Origin: Gammaproteobacteria bacterium UBA2810
Lineage (GTDB): Bacteria > Pseudomonadota > Gammaproteobacteria > Enterobacterales > Succinivibrionaceae
Direction of reading: 5' to 3'
Assembly: GCA_002351705.1 (NCBI GenBank)
Contig: DEHC01000057.1
Span: forward strand, 1 to 50,572
Length of the DNA stretch: 50,572 nucleotides
Below are positions 36,894 to 47,499 of this stretch, in pieces. Positions within the stretch are counted from its first letter, which is position 1; each line of letters opens with the position of its first letter. Position numbers and translations under genes: made by a program. The notes below the pieces were generated by a model. That model did not search any database. It worked only from the letters and a program-made list of their open reading frames with translations, and was not told the DNA's origin.

Positions 36894-36961
36894 TTATTGC
36901 CCCTTTTATTAGGGGCGGTTTATTATTTTGACAGCAAGCAAGGAAGGAGCATTACTGTACA

Positions 36962-37336
36962 ATGTCCACCATTAACCAGCTTGTGCGCAAGCCTCGTGCC
37001 AAGAAGAGCAGCAAGAGTGCCGTTCCGGCTCTCCAGCAGTGCCCTCAGAAGCGCGGCGTGTGCACCCGTGTTTACACTACGACCCCGAAGAAGCCTAACT
37101 CTGCAATGAGAAAGGTCTGCCGTGTTCGTCTTACCAACGGCTTCGAAGTCACCTCCTACATCGGCGGTGAGGGTCATAACCTCCAGGAACACTCTGTTGT
37201 TCTTATCCGCGGAGGCCGTGTAAAGGATCTCCCTGGTGTTCGTTACCACATCATCCGTGGCTGCCTCGACTGCGCTGGCGTAAAGGATCGCAAGCAGGGT
37301 CGTTCCAAGTACGGTGTTAAACTGCCTAAGGCTTAA
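36962..37336 (+). CDS. rpsL: 30S ribosomal protein S12
   Basis: S12 sits at the decoding centre. It has 124 residues, as in E. coli. The sequence TTTPKKPNSAMRKV carries lysine at the main streptomycin-resistance position, so the sequence is of the sensitive type. GGRVKDLPGVRYHI is also intact. An AAGGAAGGAG site precedes the ATG by about 9 bases. The stop codon lies inside an inverted repeat that extends into the S12-S7 gap. Confidence 0.98.
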   Translation: MSTINQLVRKPRAKKSSKSAVPALQQCPQKRGVCTRVYTTTPKKPNSAMRKVCRVRLTNGFEVTSYIGGEGHNLQEHSVVLIRGGRVKDLPGVRYHIIRGCLDCAGVKDRKQGRSKYGVKLPKA

Positions 37337-37352
37337 TGAATTCCTCATTAAG
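37332..37352 (+). promoter_or_regulatory. Hairpin in the rpsL-rpsG gap, possible S7 repressor site
   Basis: CTTAATGA and TCATTAAG pair perfectly around ATTCC, and the rpsL stop codon is within the left arm. In E. coli, S7 binds the S12-S7 intercistronic RNA (about 96 bases; here 89) to repress its own translation. Assigning that role here is inference. Confidence 0.45.
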
Positions 37353-37425
37353 TAAGGCCAAACGAGTATAAATATTCATCAGTCAAGGTTTTGGATTATC
37401 CTGAAGCCGTGAGGAATTTAGAAAA

Positions 37426-37896
37426 ATGCCCAGACGTCGTGTTGTAGGTCAGCGCAAGATTCTGCCTGATCCCAAGTTCAATTCAGAGCTTCTCGCCAAG
37501 TTCATCAACGTAGTTATGGTTGACGGCAAGAAGTCTATTTCCGAGAGCATCGTATACGGAGCTCTCGACATTGTTGCCCAGAAGAGCGGCAAGGAGCACC
37601 TTGCAGTCTTCGAAGAGGCTCTTGATCATATTCGTCCTTCTGTAGAGGTCAAGTCACGCCGTGTCGGCGGCTCGACCTACCAGGTCCCTGTCGAGGTACG
37701 TCCTTCCCGCCGCAACGCGCTGGCAATGCGCTGGCTCGTTGACGCTGCCCGTGCCCGCGGAGAGAAGTCTATGGCCGAGCGCCTTGCCGGCGAGCTTCTC
37801 GATGCTTCTGACAACAAGGGTACCGCGGTCAAGAAGCGCGAGGATGTTCATCGCATGGCTGAGGCCAACAAGGCCTTCGCACACTACCGCTGGTAG
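37426..37896 (+). CDS. rpsG: 30S ribosomal protein S7
   Basis: Primary assembly protein of the 30S head and the regulator of the str operon in E. coli. It has 156 residues, with the start MPRRRVVGQRKILPDPKFNSE in family form, RRVGGSTYQVPVEVRPSRR and the C-terminal KREDVHRMAEANKAFAHYRW. Codon use is that of a highly expressed gene. A hairpin and 78 bases separate it from fusA. Confidence 0.98.
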   Translation: MPRRRVVGQRKILPDPKFNSELLAKFINVVMVDGKKSISESIVYGALDIVAQKSGKEHLAVFEEALDHIRPSVEVKSRRVGGSTYQVPVEVRPSRRNALAMRWLVDAARARGEKSMAERLAGELLDASDNKGTAVKKREDVHRMAEANKAFAHYRW

Positions 37897-37906
37897 TCGC
37901 CGAACC

Positions 37907-37927
37907 GCTCCCGGCGCTGCCGGGAGC
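37907..37927 (+). other. Hairpin between rpsG and fusA
   Basis: GCTCCCGG pairs perfectly with CCGGGAGC around CGCTG, 10 bases after the rpsG stop. No T-run follows. Confidence 0.6.
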
Positions 37928-37974
37928 CTTATGTTTAATCTGTGGGTCAATCCCACAATACTGAGGAAAAGAAA

Positions 37975-40074
<2,100 letters not shown>

Positions 40075-40081
40075 TTTCTGT

Positions 40082-40103
40082 GCTGCCTGTGCCAGCAGGC
40101 AGC
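40082..40103 (+). other. Hairpin between fusA and tuf
   Basis: GCTGCCTG pairs perfectly with CAGGCAGC around TGCCAG, 7 bases after the fusA stop. The sequence after it (CTTTGTT) is only weakly T-rich, so read-through into tuf is expected. Confidence 0.6.
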
Positions 40104-40128
40104 CTTTGTTAACATTTGAGGAATAAAA

Positions 40129-41322
40129 ATGGCAGAGAAGGAAAAGTTTGTACGTGACCGCGTGCACGTCAACGTTGGAACCATTGGACACGTCGATCAC
40201 GGTAAGACCACTCTTACCGCGGCAATCACCACCGTTCTTGCTAAGCACTACGGTGTAGGCCAGGCTCTTAAGTTCGATCAGATCGACAATGCTCCTGAGG
40301 AGAAGGCTCGTGGTATCACCATCAACACCTCTCACGTTGAGTACGATACCCCGAAGCGTCACTACGCTCACGTTGACTGCCCGGGCCACGCTGACTACGT
40401 TAAGAACATGATCACCGGTGCTGCTCAGATGGATGGCGCAATCCTCGTCGTTGCTGCTACCGACGGCCCTATGCCCCAGACCCGTGAGCACATCCTCCTT
40501 GCTCGTCAGGTAGGTGTTCCTTACATCATCGTTTTCCTGAACAAGTGCGACATGGTTGACGATGAGGAGCTCCTTGACCTCGTTGAGGAAGAGGTTCGTG
40601 ATCTTCTTACCGAGTACAAGTTCCCTGGCGACACCACCCCTGTAATCCGCGGCTCCGCTCTCGGCGCCCTCAACGGCGAGGAGAAGTGGGAGAAGAAGGT
40701 TCTCGAGCTCGCAGACACCATGGATTCCTACATCCCTGATCCTGTCCGTGATATCGACCATCCGTTCATTCTTCCTATCGAGGACATTTTCTCGATTTCC
40801 GGACGTGGTACCGTTGTTACCGGCCGTATCGAGCGCGGCGTAATCAGAATCAACGATGAAGTTGAAATCGTTGGTATTCGTCCTACCCAGAAGACCGTCT
40901 GCACCGGCGTTGAGATGTTCCGCAAGATCCTCGACGAGGGTATGGCCGGCGATAACGTTGGTATTCTTCTCCGCGGCACCAAGCGTGAGGAAGTTGAGCG
41001 TGGTCAGGTTCTCGCTAAGCCGGGCACCATCACCCCTCATACCGAGTTCGTTGCACACGTCTACGTTCTTTCCAAGGACGAGGGCGGCCGTCATACCCCG
41101 TTCTTCAAGGGCTATCGTCCTCAGTTCTACTTCAGAACTACCGATATCACCGGCACCATCGATCTTCCTGAGGGAGTAGAGATGGTTATGCCTGGCGATC
41201 ACCTTGACGCTATGCACGTAACCCTGATTCACCCTGTTGCAATGAACGAGCAGGACCGCTTCGCTATTCGTGAGGGCGGCCACACCGTCGGCGCAGGCGT
41301 TGTTGCCAAGATCATCAAGTAA
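40129..41322 (+). CDS. tuf: Elongation factor Tu
   Basis: Delivers aminoacyl-tRNA to the ribosome. It has 397 residues. G1 is GHVDHGKTTLTAAIT, switch II DCPGHADYVKNMITGAAQMDG and G4 FLNKCDMVDD. The C-terminal domains include GRGTVVTGRIERG and FKGYRPQFYFRTTD. Codons are strongly biased (CGT arginine, GTT valine). It is the only tuf in the window, and the tuf-tRNA-secE-nusG cluster known from E. coli is not here. The operon ends at a strong terminator. Confidence 0.98.
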   Translation: MAEKEKFVRDRVHVNVGTIGHVDHGKTTLTAAITTVLAKHYGVGQALKFDQIDNAPEEKARGITINTSHVEYDTPKRHYAHVDCPGHADYVKNMITGAAQMDGAILVVAATDGPMPQTREHILLARQVGVPYIIVFLNKCDMVDDEELLDLVEEEVRDLLTEYKFPGDTTPVIRGSALGALNGEEKWEKKVLELADTMDSYIPDPVRDIDHPFILPIEDIFSISGRGTVVTGRIERGVIRINDEVEIVGIRPTQKTVCTGVEMFRKILDEGMAGDNVGILLRGTKREEVERGQVLAKPGTITPHTEFVAHVYVLSKDEGGRHTPFFKGYRPQFYFRTTDITGTIDLPEGVEMVMPGDHLDAMHVTLIHPVAMNEQDRFAIREGGHTVGAGVVAKIIK

Positions 41323-41348
41323 TTTCCGTTAACCCGGAAACAAAATCA

Positions 41349-41377
41349 AGGCCCGGCTTTGTCCGGGCCTTTTTTTA
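41349..41377 (+). terminator. Terminator of the str operon
   Basis: AGGCCCGG pairs with CCGGGCCT around CTTTGT, followed by eight T. Confidence 0.92.
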
Positions 41378-41419
41378 TTTTTGCTCCCTCGTGATAGAAT
41401 CTCGCAAAACGGGGGAATC

Positions 41420-41995
41420 ATGCGTACAAGAATCATCCTTTTATTTTCCGCTCTGTTTCTGGCCGCAGGATGCAGCTCACCTGACTATCCTCCTGCCCAT
41501 CCTGAAAACATCTGCAAAATTTTCGAGCAGTATCCCCATTGGGCTGATGCCACGTTCAATGCTGAGAAGAAATGGGGCGAGCCCGCGTCGGTCATGATGT
41601 CAATCATGTACCAGGAGTCTGCATACAGATACAATGCACAGCCGCCCGTGCGATGGGCCCTCATCATTCCGTACGGCAGGGCAAGTTCTGCCTACGGCTT
41701 CCCGCAGGCAAAGGATGAGGCATGGGCAAATTACGAGCAGGCGACCGGCACCAGCGGATCGAGGGAGAACTTCGAGGACAGCATAAATTTTATCGGCTGG
41801 TATATGTCGGTGTCGGCGAGGAAGAACGGTGTCGGACCGTATGACGGCTACCGGCACTATCTGAACTATCATGAGGGCTGGGGCGGCTACGCCAAGGGCA
41901 CCTACAGCGGAAAGGACTGGCTTATCAAGGTCGCCCGCAAGGTTGACTCCAGGGCGAAAACATATGAAGAGCAGCTTGACAGCTGCGGATACTGA
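41420..41995 (+). CDS. Lytic-transglycosylase-like (SLT fold) lipoprotein
   Basis: A 191-residue lipoprotein with lipobox FLAAG-C18. The body resembles SLT-type transglycosylases that cleave peptidoglycan between MurNAc and GlcNAc. The candidate catalytic glutamate is E66 in SIMYQESAYRYNAQPP, followed by SSAYGFPQAKDEAWANYEQATG and the C-terminal HYLNYHEGWGGYAKGTY. The ATG at 41420 follows a GGGGG site and a terminator by 42 bases. Its stop codon region also provides the ribosome site of luxS, so the two are translationally linked. Confidence 0.75.
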   Translation: MRTRIILLFSALFLAAGCSSPDYPPAHPENICKIFEQYPHWADATFNAEKKWGEPASVMMSIMYQESAYRYNAQPPVRWALIIPYGRASSAYGFPQAKDEAWANYEQATGTSGSRENFEDSINFIGWYMSVSARKNGVGPYDGYRHYLNYHEGWGGYAKGTYSGKDWLIKVARKVDSRAKTYEEQLDSCGY

Positions 41996-42005
41996 GGTAA
42001 TAGAA

Positions 42006-42512
42006 ATGGCACTCTTAGAAAGTTTCAAGGTTGACCACACCAAAATGAAGGCTCCGGCAGTCAGGCTCTCCAAGCGCTACGAGACTCCGCACCACGATGT
42101 CATCAGCGTCTTTGACCTCCGGTTCTGCATCCCCAACCAGGAGATGATGCCGCCAAAGGGAATGCACACCCTGGAGCACCTTTTCGCCGGCTTCATGAGG
42201 ACTCATCTGAACTCCGACCGGGTCGAGATCGTTGACATTTCCCCTATGGGCTGCCGCACCGGCTTCTATATGACGGTCATCGGCTCACCAGCCGAGCAGG
42301 AGGTCGCCGATGCCTGGAGGGCATCGATGTTTGACGTGAATTCCGTGAAGAGCCTCGCAGAGCTCCCCGAGGTCAACCGCTACCAGTGCGGATCCTTTGA
42401 GTACCACTCGATTGAGGAGGCCCACCAGATTGCCGCCCATGTCATCGAGAAGGGCATCGCGATCAACAAGAACGCGGATCTGAAGCTTGATGAGATGCTG
42501 GTCAGAAACTGA
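42006..42512 (+). CDS. luxS: S-ribosylhomocysteine lyase LuxS
   Basis: Splits S-ribosylhomocysteine into homocysteine and DPD, the precursor of autoinducer-2, in the activated methyl cycle. It has 168 residues. The metal site H54-T-L-E-H58 with C128 (YQCGSFEYHS) and the catalytic cysteine C83 (SPMGCRTGFYM) are intact. The GAGG ribosome site overlaps the stop of the preceding lipoprotein gene. pfs/mtnN is not in the window, and no Lsr or LuxPQ receptor genes are present, so only the metabolic role can be claimed. Confidence 0.96.
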   Translation: MALLESFKVDHTKMKAPAVRLSKRYETPHHDVISVFDLRFCIPNQEMMPPKGMHTLEHLFAGFMRTHLNSDRVEIVDISPMGCRTGFYMTVIGSPAEQEVADAWRASMFDVNSVKSLAELPEVNRYQCGSFEYHSIEEAHQIAAHVIEKGIAINKNADLKLDEMLVRN

Positions 42513-42522
42513 CGGAGCTGAT

Positions 42523-42897
42523 ATGACGAGAGAAGAGGTGCAGAAACTCACTGATGAGGTCATCAGCGAGCTTAAGGCTGACGGCGTTGATCTCTCCGAG
42601 GAATATACCGTGCAGCATCATATCTTCGCGCCGGATGAGGCTGCGGCCGGCGCGATAGCCGCGGAGCTTGAGGCACTCGGGTATTTCTTTGATGATGACG
42701 GCCCGGAGGAGATCCGGGACGGCGGCATTGACGGCTTCTGCCTTGACGCCATGTCGGATACCCTGATTAACGTGCACGACATCATGACCGAGGCGGACGA
42801 GGTCATGGCGGTCCTCAGGGAGCACGGCGCAGTCTATGACGGCTGGGGCATCCCCACAGATGACGGCCTTGATGATTCCGAAGAGGCTGATGAGTAA
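42523..42897 (+). CDS. rraB: Regulator of RNase E activity RraB
   Basis: RraB binds RNase E and changes the composition and activity of the degradosome. It has 124 acidic residues. The N-terminal TREEVQKLTDEVISELKADGVD and YTVQHHIFAPDEAAA fit the family pattern (YTIEHHLxAxD in E. coli), and the C-terminal VYDGWGIPTDD matches VEYDGWGTYFED of E. coli RraB. The ATG at 42523 has a GGAG site 10 bases after luxS. With rppH in the same window, two genes of mRNA decay control are present, though not linked. Confidence 0.85.
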   Translation: MTREEVQKLTDEVISELKADGVDLSEEYTVQHHIFAPDEAAAGAIAAELEALGYFFDDDGPEEIRDGGIDGFCLDAMSDTLINVHDIMTEADEVMAVLREHGAVYDGWGIPTDDGLDDSEEADE

Positions 42898-42948
42898 CAG
42901 GTCCGTCCGCCTGTCATAACGGGGCCGGCGGCTGAAGGAGAACACTTT

Positions 42949-44634
42949 ATGAAGAAGATACTGCTTGCGGCCGCGCTGGGCCTCGTCTCATTCTCATGCT
43001 GCGCCGCGGGGCTCTACGGCCCCAAGGAGTGCGAAAAGACTGCGGCGGCGCCTGCGGCTCTCGTGAAGGCAGACGCGGTTAAGGAAGGCCGGCACAGCCT
43101 TGCCTGCGACGGCAGCGACAGCCCGTTCTGCAGCCTCAGAATCTACCAGGTGATGGTCGAGGCCTTTCAGCACAGCGACAAAGGACCGGAGGGCTACGCG
43201 GTTTCCTGGGGACCGAGCCGGCACCATGGCAATCTCGCCGGGATCACCGATGCTCTGCCGTACATAAAGAGCACCGGGGCAAACGCGCTGTGGCTTACCC
43301 CGGTATTCGAGTCAGTGCCGCTCCCCGGGCAGAATGAGCAGGCTGACAAGCTTGACGGCACAGGGTATTTCGCCTCAAATTATTTCAGGGTTGATCCGAA
43401 GTTCGGGTCGCTTGATGATCTCAGAAAGCTTGTAGACCGTGCTCATGAGCTCGGCATATACGTAATTCTTGACGGTGTGCTCGGTCACGCGAAGAGCAAC
43501 CTCGTGAAGGGGCTCGCTGAGCATGACTTCGCCGTGTCGAAGACCGGCCTTGACGTAACCGGCTCCCCGGAGGACGGCATCGCGGCGAACGGCATTTTCC
43601 TTGATCCCGTGAAGTCGCTGCCTTTTTACAAGGATGTCATCTCCTACTGGATGAGGACCGCGAAGATTGACGGCTGGCGCTTTGACATGGCCTATCAGGT
43701 GCCGCATGACGAGTGGAAGGAGATCACCTCATTCATCACTGAGACCGCCTCCGGAATCGAGTACGAGATGAACGGGAAGAAGGTCCATCCGCTCGGCTTC
43801 GCTGTGGGCGAGGTGTATTCGTCAGATCCAAAATGGCTCCTTGCCGATGCCTTTGCAGGAGGTGCCCTGAACAGCGCCTTCAACTTCCCCATGAGGAAGA
43901 AGCTCACTCAGGTGTTCGCCACCTATGACAACAACTTCGAGAAAGGAACCTGCGGGGCCCCGGCCTCCGACCTTGATACAGCGGGGTACGCCGGTATGAA
44001 GGCCTATCCGGATACCGCCATGCCGGTGAACTTCATTTCGAACCATGACTTCCTCCGGTTCGGCGATCTCCTGCAGAGGGCAAGGTACACGAATGACGGC
44101 GAGAAGAACTACGAGTACTTCGCCCGCCACCGTGCGGTGTGGAGCTTCCTTGCCTCGATGAGCGGTCCTCTCTCCATTCTCTACGGCGATGAGATCGCGG
44201 ACGAGCTCCCGGGCTTTGTCGACCAGCCGGGCGGCTGCGACAGAATCAACCGGTGCAATGACCATGTGGCGAGGACTGACGGCAGGATCTCGGGCTTCAC
44301 TGATGACGAGAAAAGCTTCAGGAACTATTTCGTATCGCTCATGAGCCTCCGCGACGAGCACCCGGCGCTCTCATCCGGAACAAGGAGCCATATTTACTCC
44401 GACAGCACGGTCTACGCGGATCTGAAGGAGAAGGGCAGCGACAGGATCCTCTATGTCCTCAACACCTCGCTTGCTGACGGCACCCTGAAGTTCGAGCCTG
44501 CGGCCGCTGAGAGGATTTTCGGCAGCAACTGCTCACTGAAGGCGCTCAATTTTGCTCCCGAGGCGAAAGGATATGACATCCCCGTTCCGGGTATGACCGG
44601 CTCCTTCTACAGCGTGGAGTGCGCCGGGAAATAG
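42949..44634 (+). CDS. GH13 alpha-amylase family protein, periplasmic or secreted
   Basis: The 561-residue protein has a cleavable-type signal peptide (MKKILLAAALGLVSFSCCAAG); its cysteines do not form a good lipobox. The GH13 core starts at SLRIYQVMVEAFQ. Catalytic residues are D246 (GWRFDMAYQ), E288 (GEVYSS) and D367 (FISNHD). Region I is DGVLGHAKSN, with the same glycine-for-asparagine change as the amylase at 9577-11391. The two share many blocks (WGPSRH, GYFAS, DPKFG, LDGVLGHAKS, RFGDLLQRA.YT), so they are paralogues. It ends the luxS-rraB run after a 51-base gap with a GGAG site. Confidence 0.88.
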   Translation: MKKILLAAALGLVSFSCCAAGLYGPKECEKTAAAPAALVKADAVKEGRHSLACDGSDSPFCSLRIYQVMVEAFQHSDKGPEGYAVSWGPSRHHGNLAGITDALPYIKSTGANALWLTPVFESVPLPGQNEQADKLDGTGYFASNYFRVDPKFGSLDDLRKLVDRAHELGIYVILDGVLGHAKSNLVKGLAEHDFAVSKTGLDVTGSPEDGIAANGIFLDPVKSLPFYKDVISYWMRTAKIDGWRFDMAYQVPHDEWKEITSFITETASGIEYEMNGKKVHPLGFAVGEVYSSDPKWLLADAFAGGALNSAFNFPMRKKLTQVFATYDNNFEKGTCGAPASDLDTAGYAGMKAYPDTAMPVNFISNHDFLRFGDLLQRARYTNDGEKNYEYFARHRAVWSFLASMSGPLSILYGDEIADELPGFVDQPGGCDRINRCNDHVARTDGRISGFTDDEKSFRNYFVSLMSLRDEHPALSSGTRSHIYSDSTVYADLKEKGSDRILYVLNTSLADGTLKFEPAAAERIFGSNCSLKALNFAPEAKGYDIPVPGMTGSFYSVECAGK

Positions 44635-44664
44635 CTTTCCGGTCCTCTGTGCCTATTTTTTCCG

Positions 44665-44689
44665 GGGCGCCGCGAATCGGCGCCCTTTT
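44665..44689 (+). terminator. Terminator after the second amylase
   Basis: GGGCGCCG pairs perfectly with CGGCGCCC around CGAAT, followed by four T. Confidence 0.8.
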
Positions 44690-44758
44690 GCGGTTAAAAT
44701 ATGCATATAAGGGAAAATTCCAGAAAAAATTTAAGGCAGTTCAGAATCGGTTCAGTCA

Positions 44759-46558
44759 ATGAAAAAAATCCGCAACTTTTCCATTATCGCCCACATTGAT
44801 CACGGCAAGTCAACGCTCTCTGACCGCATCATCCAGCTCTGCGGCGGCCTCTCCGAGCGCGAGATGCAGGATCAGGTCCTTGACTCAATGTCGCTTGAGA
44901 GGGAGCGCGGCATAACGATCAAGGCGCAGGCAGTGACGCTGCAGTACAGGTCCCGTGCCGGTGATGACTATGAGCTGAACTTCATTGACACCCCGGGTCA
45001 TGTTGACTTCTCCTACGAGGTCTCAAGATCGCTTGCCGCCTGTGAGGGCGCTCTCCTCGTCGTTGACGCCTCTCAGGGCGTCGAGGCGCAGACGCTCGCG
45101 AACTGCTATACGGCCCTCGACATGAACCTCGAGGTGGTGCCGGTCCTCAACAAGATTGACCTGCCCACGGCAGAGCCTGACAGGGTCTCCGAGGAGATCG
45201 AGGACATCATCGGCATCGACGCGACCGATGCGGTGCGCTGCTCGGCGAAGACCGGGCTCGGCGTGCAGGATGTCATCGAGCGGCTCATAGAGCAGATCCC
45301 GGAGCCCGAGGGGGATCCTGACGCGCCGCTGCAGGCTCTCATCATTGACTCAAGGTTTGATGACTACCTGGGCGTTGTCTCGCTTCTCCGGGTCAAGAAC
45401 GGCACGATAAGGAAAGGCGAGAAAATCAAGATCATGTCAAACGGCACGGTGTGGAACGTCGAGAAGATCGGACACAACACCCCGAAGCCGGTTGATCTCG
45501 ACTCGCTTTCCGCAGGCGAGGTCGGCTGGATCACCTGCGGCATGAAGACCATTCACGGCGCACCGGTCGGCGACACCATCACCCATCCGAAGGATCCTGC
45601 CTCAGAGCCGCTTCCGGGTTTCAAGAAGGTGAAGCCCCAGGTCTATGCCGGCATGTTCCCGGTCTCGACCGATGACTACGAGCAGTTCCGCGACGCGCTC
45701 GACAAGCTCTCGCTCAACGACGCGTCGCTGTTCTTCGAGCCGGAGACCTCCCAGGCGCTCGGTTTCGGCTTCCGCTGCGGCTTCCTCGGGCTCCTCCACA
45801 TGGACATCATCCAGGAGAGGCTTGAGCGTGAGTACGGCGTCAACCTCATCACCACCGCTCCTACGGTAGTCTATGAGGTCAAGCTGACCTCCGGCGAGGT
45901 GATCAATGTCGACTCGCCCGCGCGCCTTCCGCCCGTATCGAACATCGAGGAGATCCGCGAGCCCATAGCGCGCTGCAATATCCTCGTGCCTGACGACTAT
46001 GTGGGCAATGTCATACAGCTCTGCATTGACAAGCGCGGAGTGCAGAAGAGCATGAACTACCACGGAAGACAGGTGGAGATTACCTACGAGATCCCACTCG
46101 CCGAGGTCGTACTCGACTTCTTTGACCGGCTGAAGTCAACCTCACGCGGCTATGCGTCGCTTGACTACGGATTTGACCGCTTCGAGAAGGCTGACATGGT
46201 GAGGATGGACATCCTGATTAACGGCGAGAAGGTCGACGCGCTCGCGGTCATCACCCACCGGAGCGAGGCGCAGAGCCGCGGCAGGGCCCTTGTCAACAAG
46301 ATGAAAGAGCTTATCCCCCGCCAGATGTTCGAGGTGGCCATACAGGCGGCAATCGGCAGCCAGATTATCGCGAGGAGCACGGTCAAGGCCCTCCGCAAGG
46401 ATGTGCTCGCGAAGTGCTACGGCGGAGACATCACGAGAAAGCAGAAGCTCCTCAACAAGCAGAAGGCCGGAAAGAAGAGAATGAAGGCCATCGGAAAGGT
46501 TGACGTGCCGCAGGATGCCTTCCTCGCGGTCCTCCATGTCGGGACAGACGAGAACTGA
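44759..46558 (+). CDS. lepA: Elongation factor 4 (LepA)
   Basis: Ribosome-dependent GTPase with a role in translation quality or 30S biogenesis. It has 599 residues, as in E. coli. G1 is AHIDHGKSTLSDR, switch II DTPGHVDFSYEVSRSL and G4 NKIDLPTAEPD. The LepA-specific C-terminal domain has KADMVRMDILINGEKVDALA and GGDITRKQKLLNKQKAGKKRMK. It heads the block lepA-lepB-rnc-era-recO-pdxJ, in the E. coli order. The rpoE-rse genes that precede lepA in E. coli are replaced here by the amylase. The ribosome site is weak. Confidence 0.97.
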   Translation: MKKIRNFSIIAHIDHGKSTLSDRIIQLCGGLSEREMQDQVLDSMSLERERGITIKAQAVTLQYRSRAGDDYELNFIDTPGHVDFSYEVSRSLAACEGALLVVDASQGVEAQTLANCYTALDMNLEVVPVLNKIDLPTAEPDRVSEEIEDIIGIDATDAVRCSAKTGLGVQDVIERLIEQIPEPEGDPDAPLQALIIDSRFDDYLGVVSLLRVKNGTIRKGEKIKIMSNGTVWNVEKIGHNTPKPVDLDSLSAGEVGWITCGMKTIHGAPVGDTITHPKDPASEPLPGFKKVKPQVYAGMFPVSTDDYEQFRDALDKLSLNDASLFFEPETSQALGFGFRCGFLGLLHMDIIQERLEREYGVNLITTAPTVVYEVKLTSGEVINVDSPARLPPVSNIEEIREPIARCNILVPDDYVGNVIQLCIDKRGVQKSMNYHGRQVEITYEIPLAEVVLDFFDRLKSTSRGYASLDYGFDRFEKADMVRMDILINGEKVDALAVITHRSEAQSRGRALVNKMKELIPRQMFEVAIQAAIGSQIIARSTVKALRKDVLAKCYGGDITRKQKLLNKQKAGKKRMKAIGKVDVPQDAFLAVLHVGTDEN

Positions 46559-46586
46559 CGGACTCTGAGGCGGAGAGAGAATTGGA

Positions 46587-47477
46587 ATGAAAGACTTTAC
46601 GTTTATACTCGCTGCTGTGACCGTTCTCTGCGGCATAGCCTGGTTCTGGGATTTCCTGAGGGTAAGGCCTCTCAGGAATGCCAGGATCCTCGCCGCGGAG
46701 AAGGCCGCGGGCGGCTCTATATCAAAGGAGGAGCGCGAGAAGCTTGAGGCCGGCAACTGGTTTGTCGATCTCGGAAGGGAGTGCTTCTGGGTGCTTCTCG
46801 CCGTGTTCCTGTTCCGCGCGTTCCTCTTAGAGCCCTTCAGAATACCCTCAGAGTCAATGATGCCGACCCTGCTCAAGGGGGACTTCGTTGCCGTCAGCAA
46901 ATACGCCTACGGCATCAGGAACCCGTTCACCGGGCATGTCATGATAGATACCGGCTCTCCATCAAGGGGAGACATAGCGGTGTTCCGCTATCCGGAGGAT
47001 CCGGACACCGCCTTCATCAAGCGCATCATCGGGCTCCCCGGTGACACCATAAGCTATGACGAGTCGAAGAACCTTGTGATAAAGCCCGCGGGCGGAGCCG
47101 ATCCCGTCACTGTCCCGAAGGAATGGACCGGCATGGGCGAGTTCTCGCTCGCAGGACACCCCCTGAAGCGCGGCACCGAGGATCTGCTCGGGGTGAGGCA
47201 CGATATCCTTGAGGCGCCTGACCGCACGTTCCCGCTCTTTGCCTACAAGAAGCAGGAGGGAATGCCTGAGGGAACCTGGCAGGTGCCTGAGGGAATGTAC
47301 TTTGCCATGGGTGACAACCGTGACAACAGCCGCGACAGCAGGTTCTGGGGCTTTGTGCCTGAAGAGGATTTGATCGGCCCGGCCAGGTTCATCTGGCTGA
47401 GCATTAACACGGACTGCAGCGGCATGCTCTGCGTTACCGAAGGCCTGCGCTTCAGCAGGATCGGTTCTGTTCATTAG
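46587..47477 (+). CDS. lepB: Signal peptidase I
   Basis: Inner-membrane serine protease that removes signal peptides from exported proteins. It has 296 residues, with one N-terminal helix (FILAAVTVLCGIAWFWDF), a cytoplasmic basic loop, a second helix (ECFWVLLAVFLFRAFLLEPF) and the periplasmic catalytic domain. The Ser-Lys dyad is S90 in RIPSESMMPTLLKGDF and K145 in FIKRIIGLPGD, and the box MGDNRDNSRDSRFWGFVP is complete. It starts 28 bases after lepA. Confidence 0.96.
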   Translation: MKDFTFILAAVTVLCGIAWFWDFLRVRPLRNARILAAEKAAGGSISKEEREKLEAGNWFVDLGRECFWVLLAVFLFRAFLLEPFRIPSESMMPTLLKGDFVAVSKYAYGIRNPFTGHVMIDTGSPSRGDIAVFRYPEDPDTAFIKRIIGLPGDTISYDESKNLVIKPAGGADPVTVPKEWTGMGEFSLAGHPLKRGTEDLLGVRHDILEAPDRTFPLFAYKKQEGMPEGTWQVPEGMYFAMGDNRDNSRDSRFWGFVPEEDLIGPARFIWLSINTDCSGMLCVTEGLRFSRIGSVH

Positions 47478-47499
47478 GGGAGGAAGTCAGAGTCTTAAT

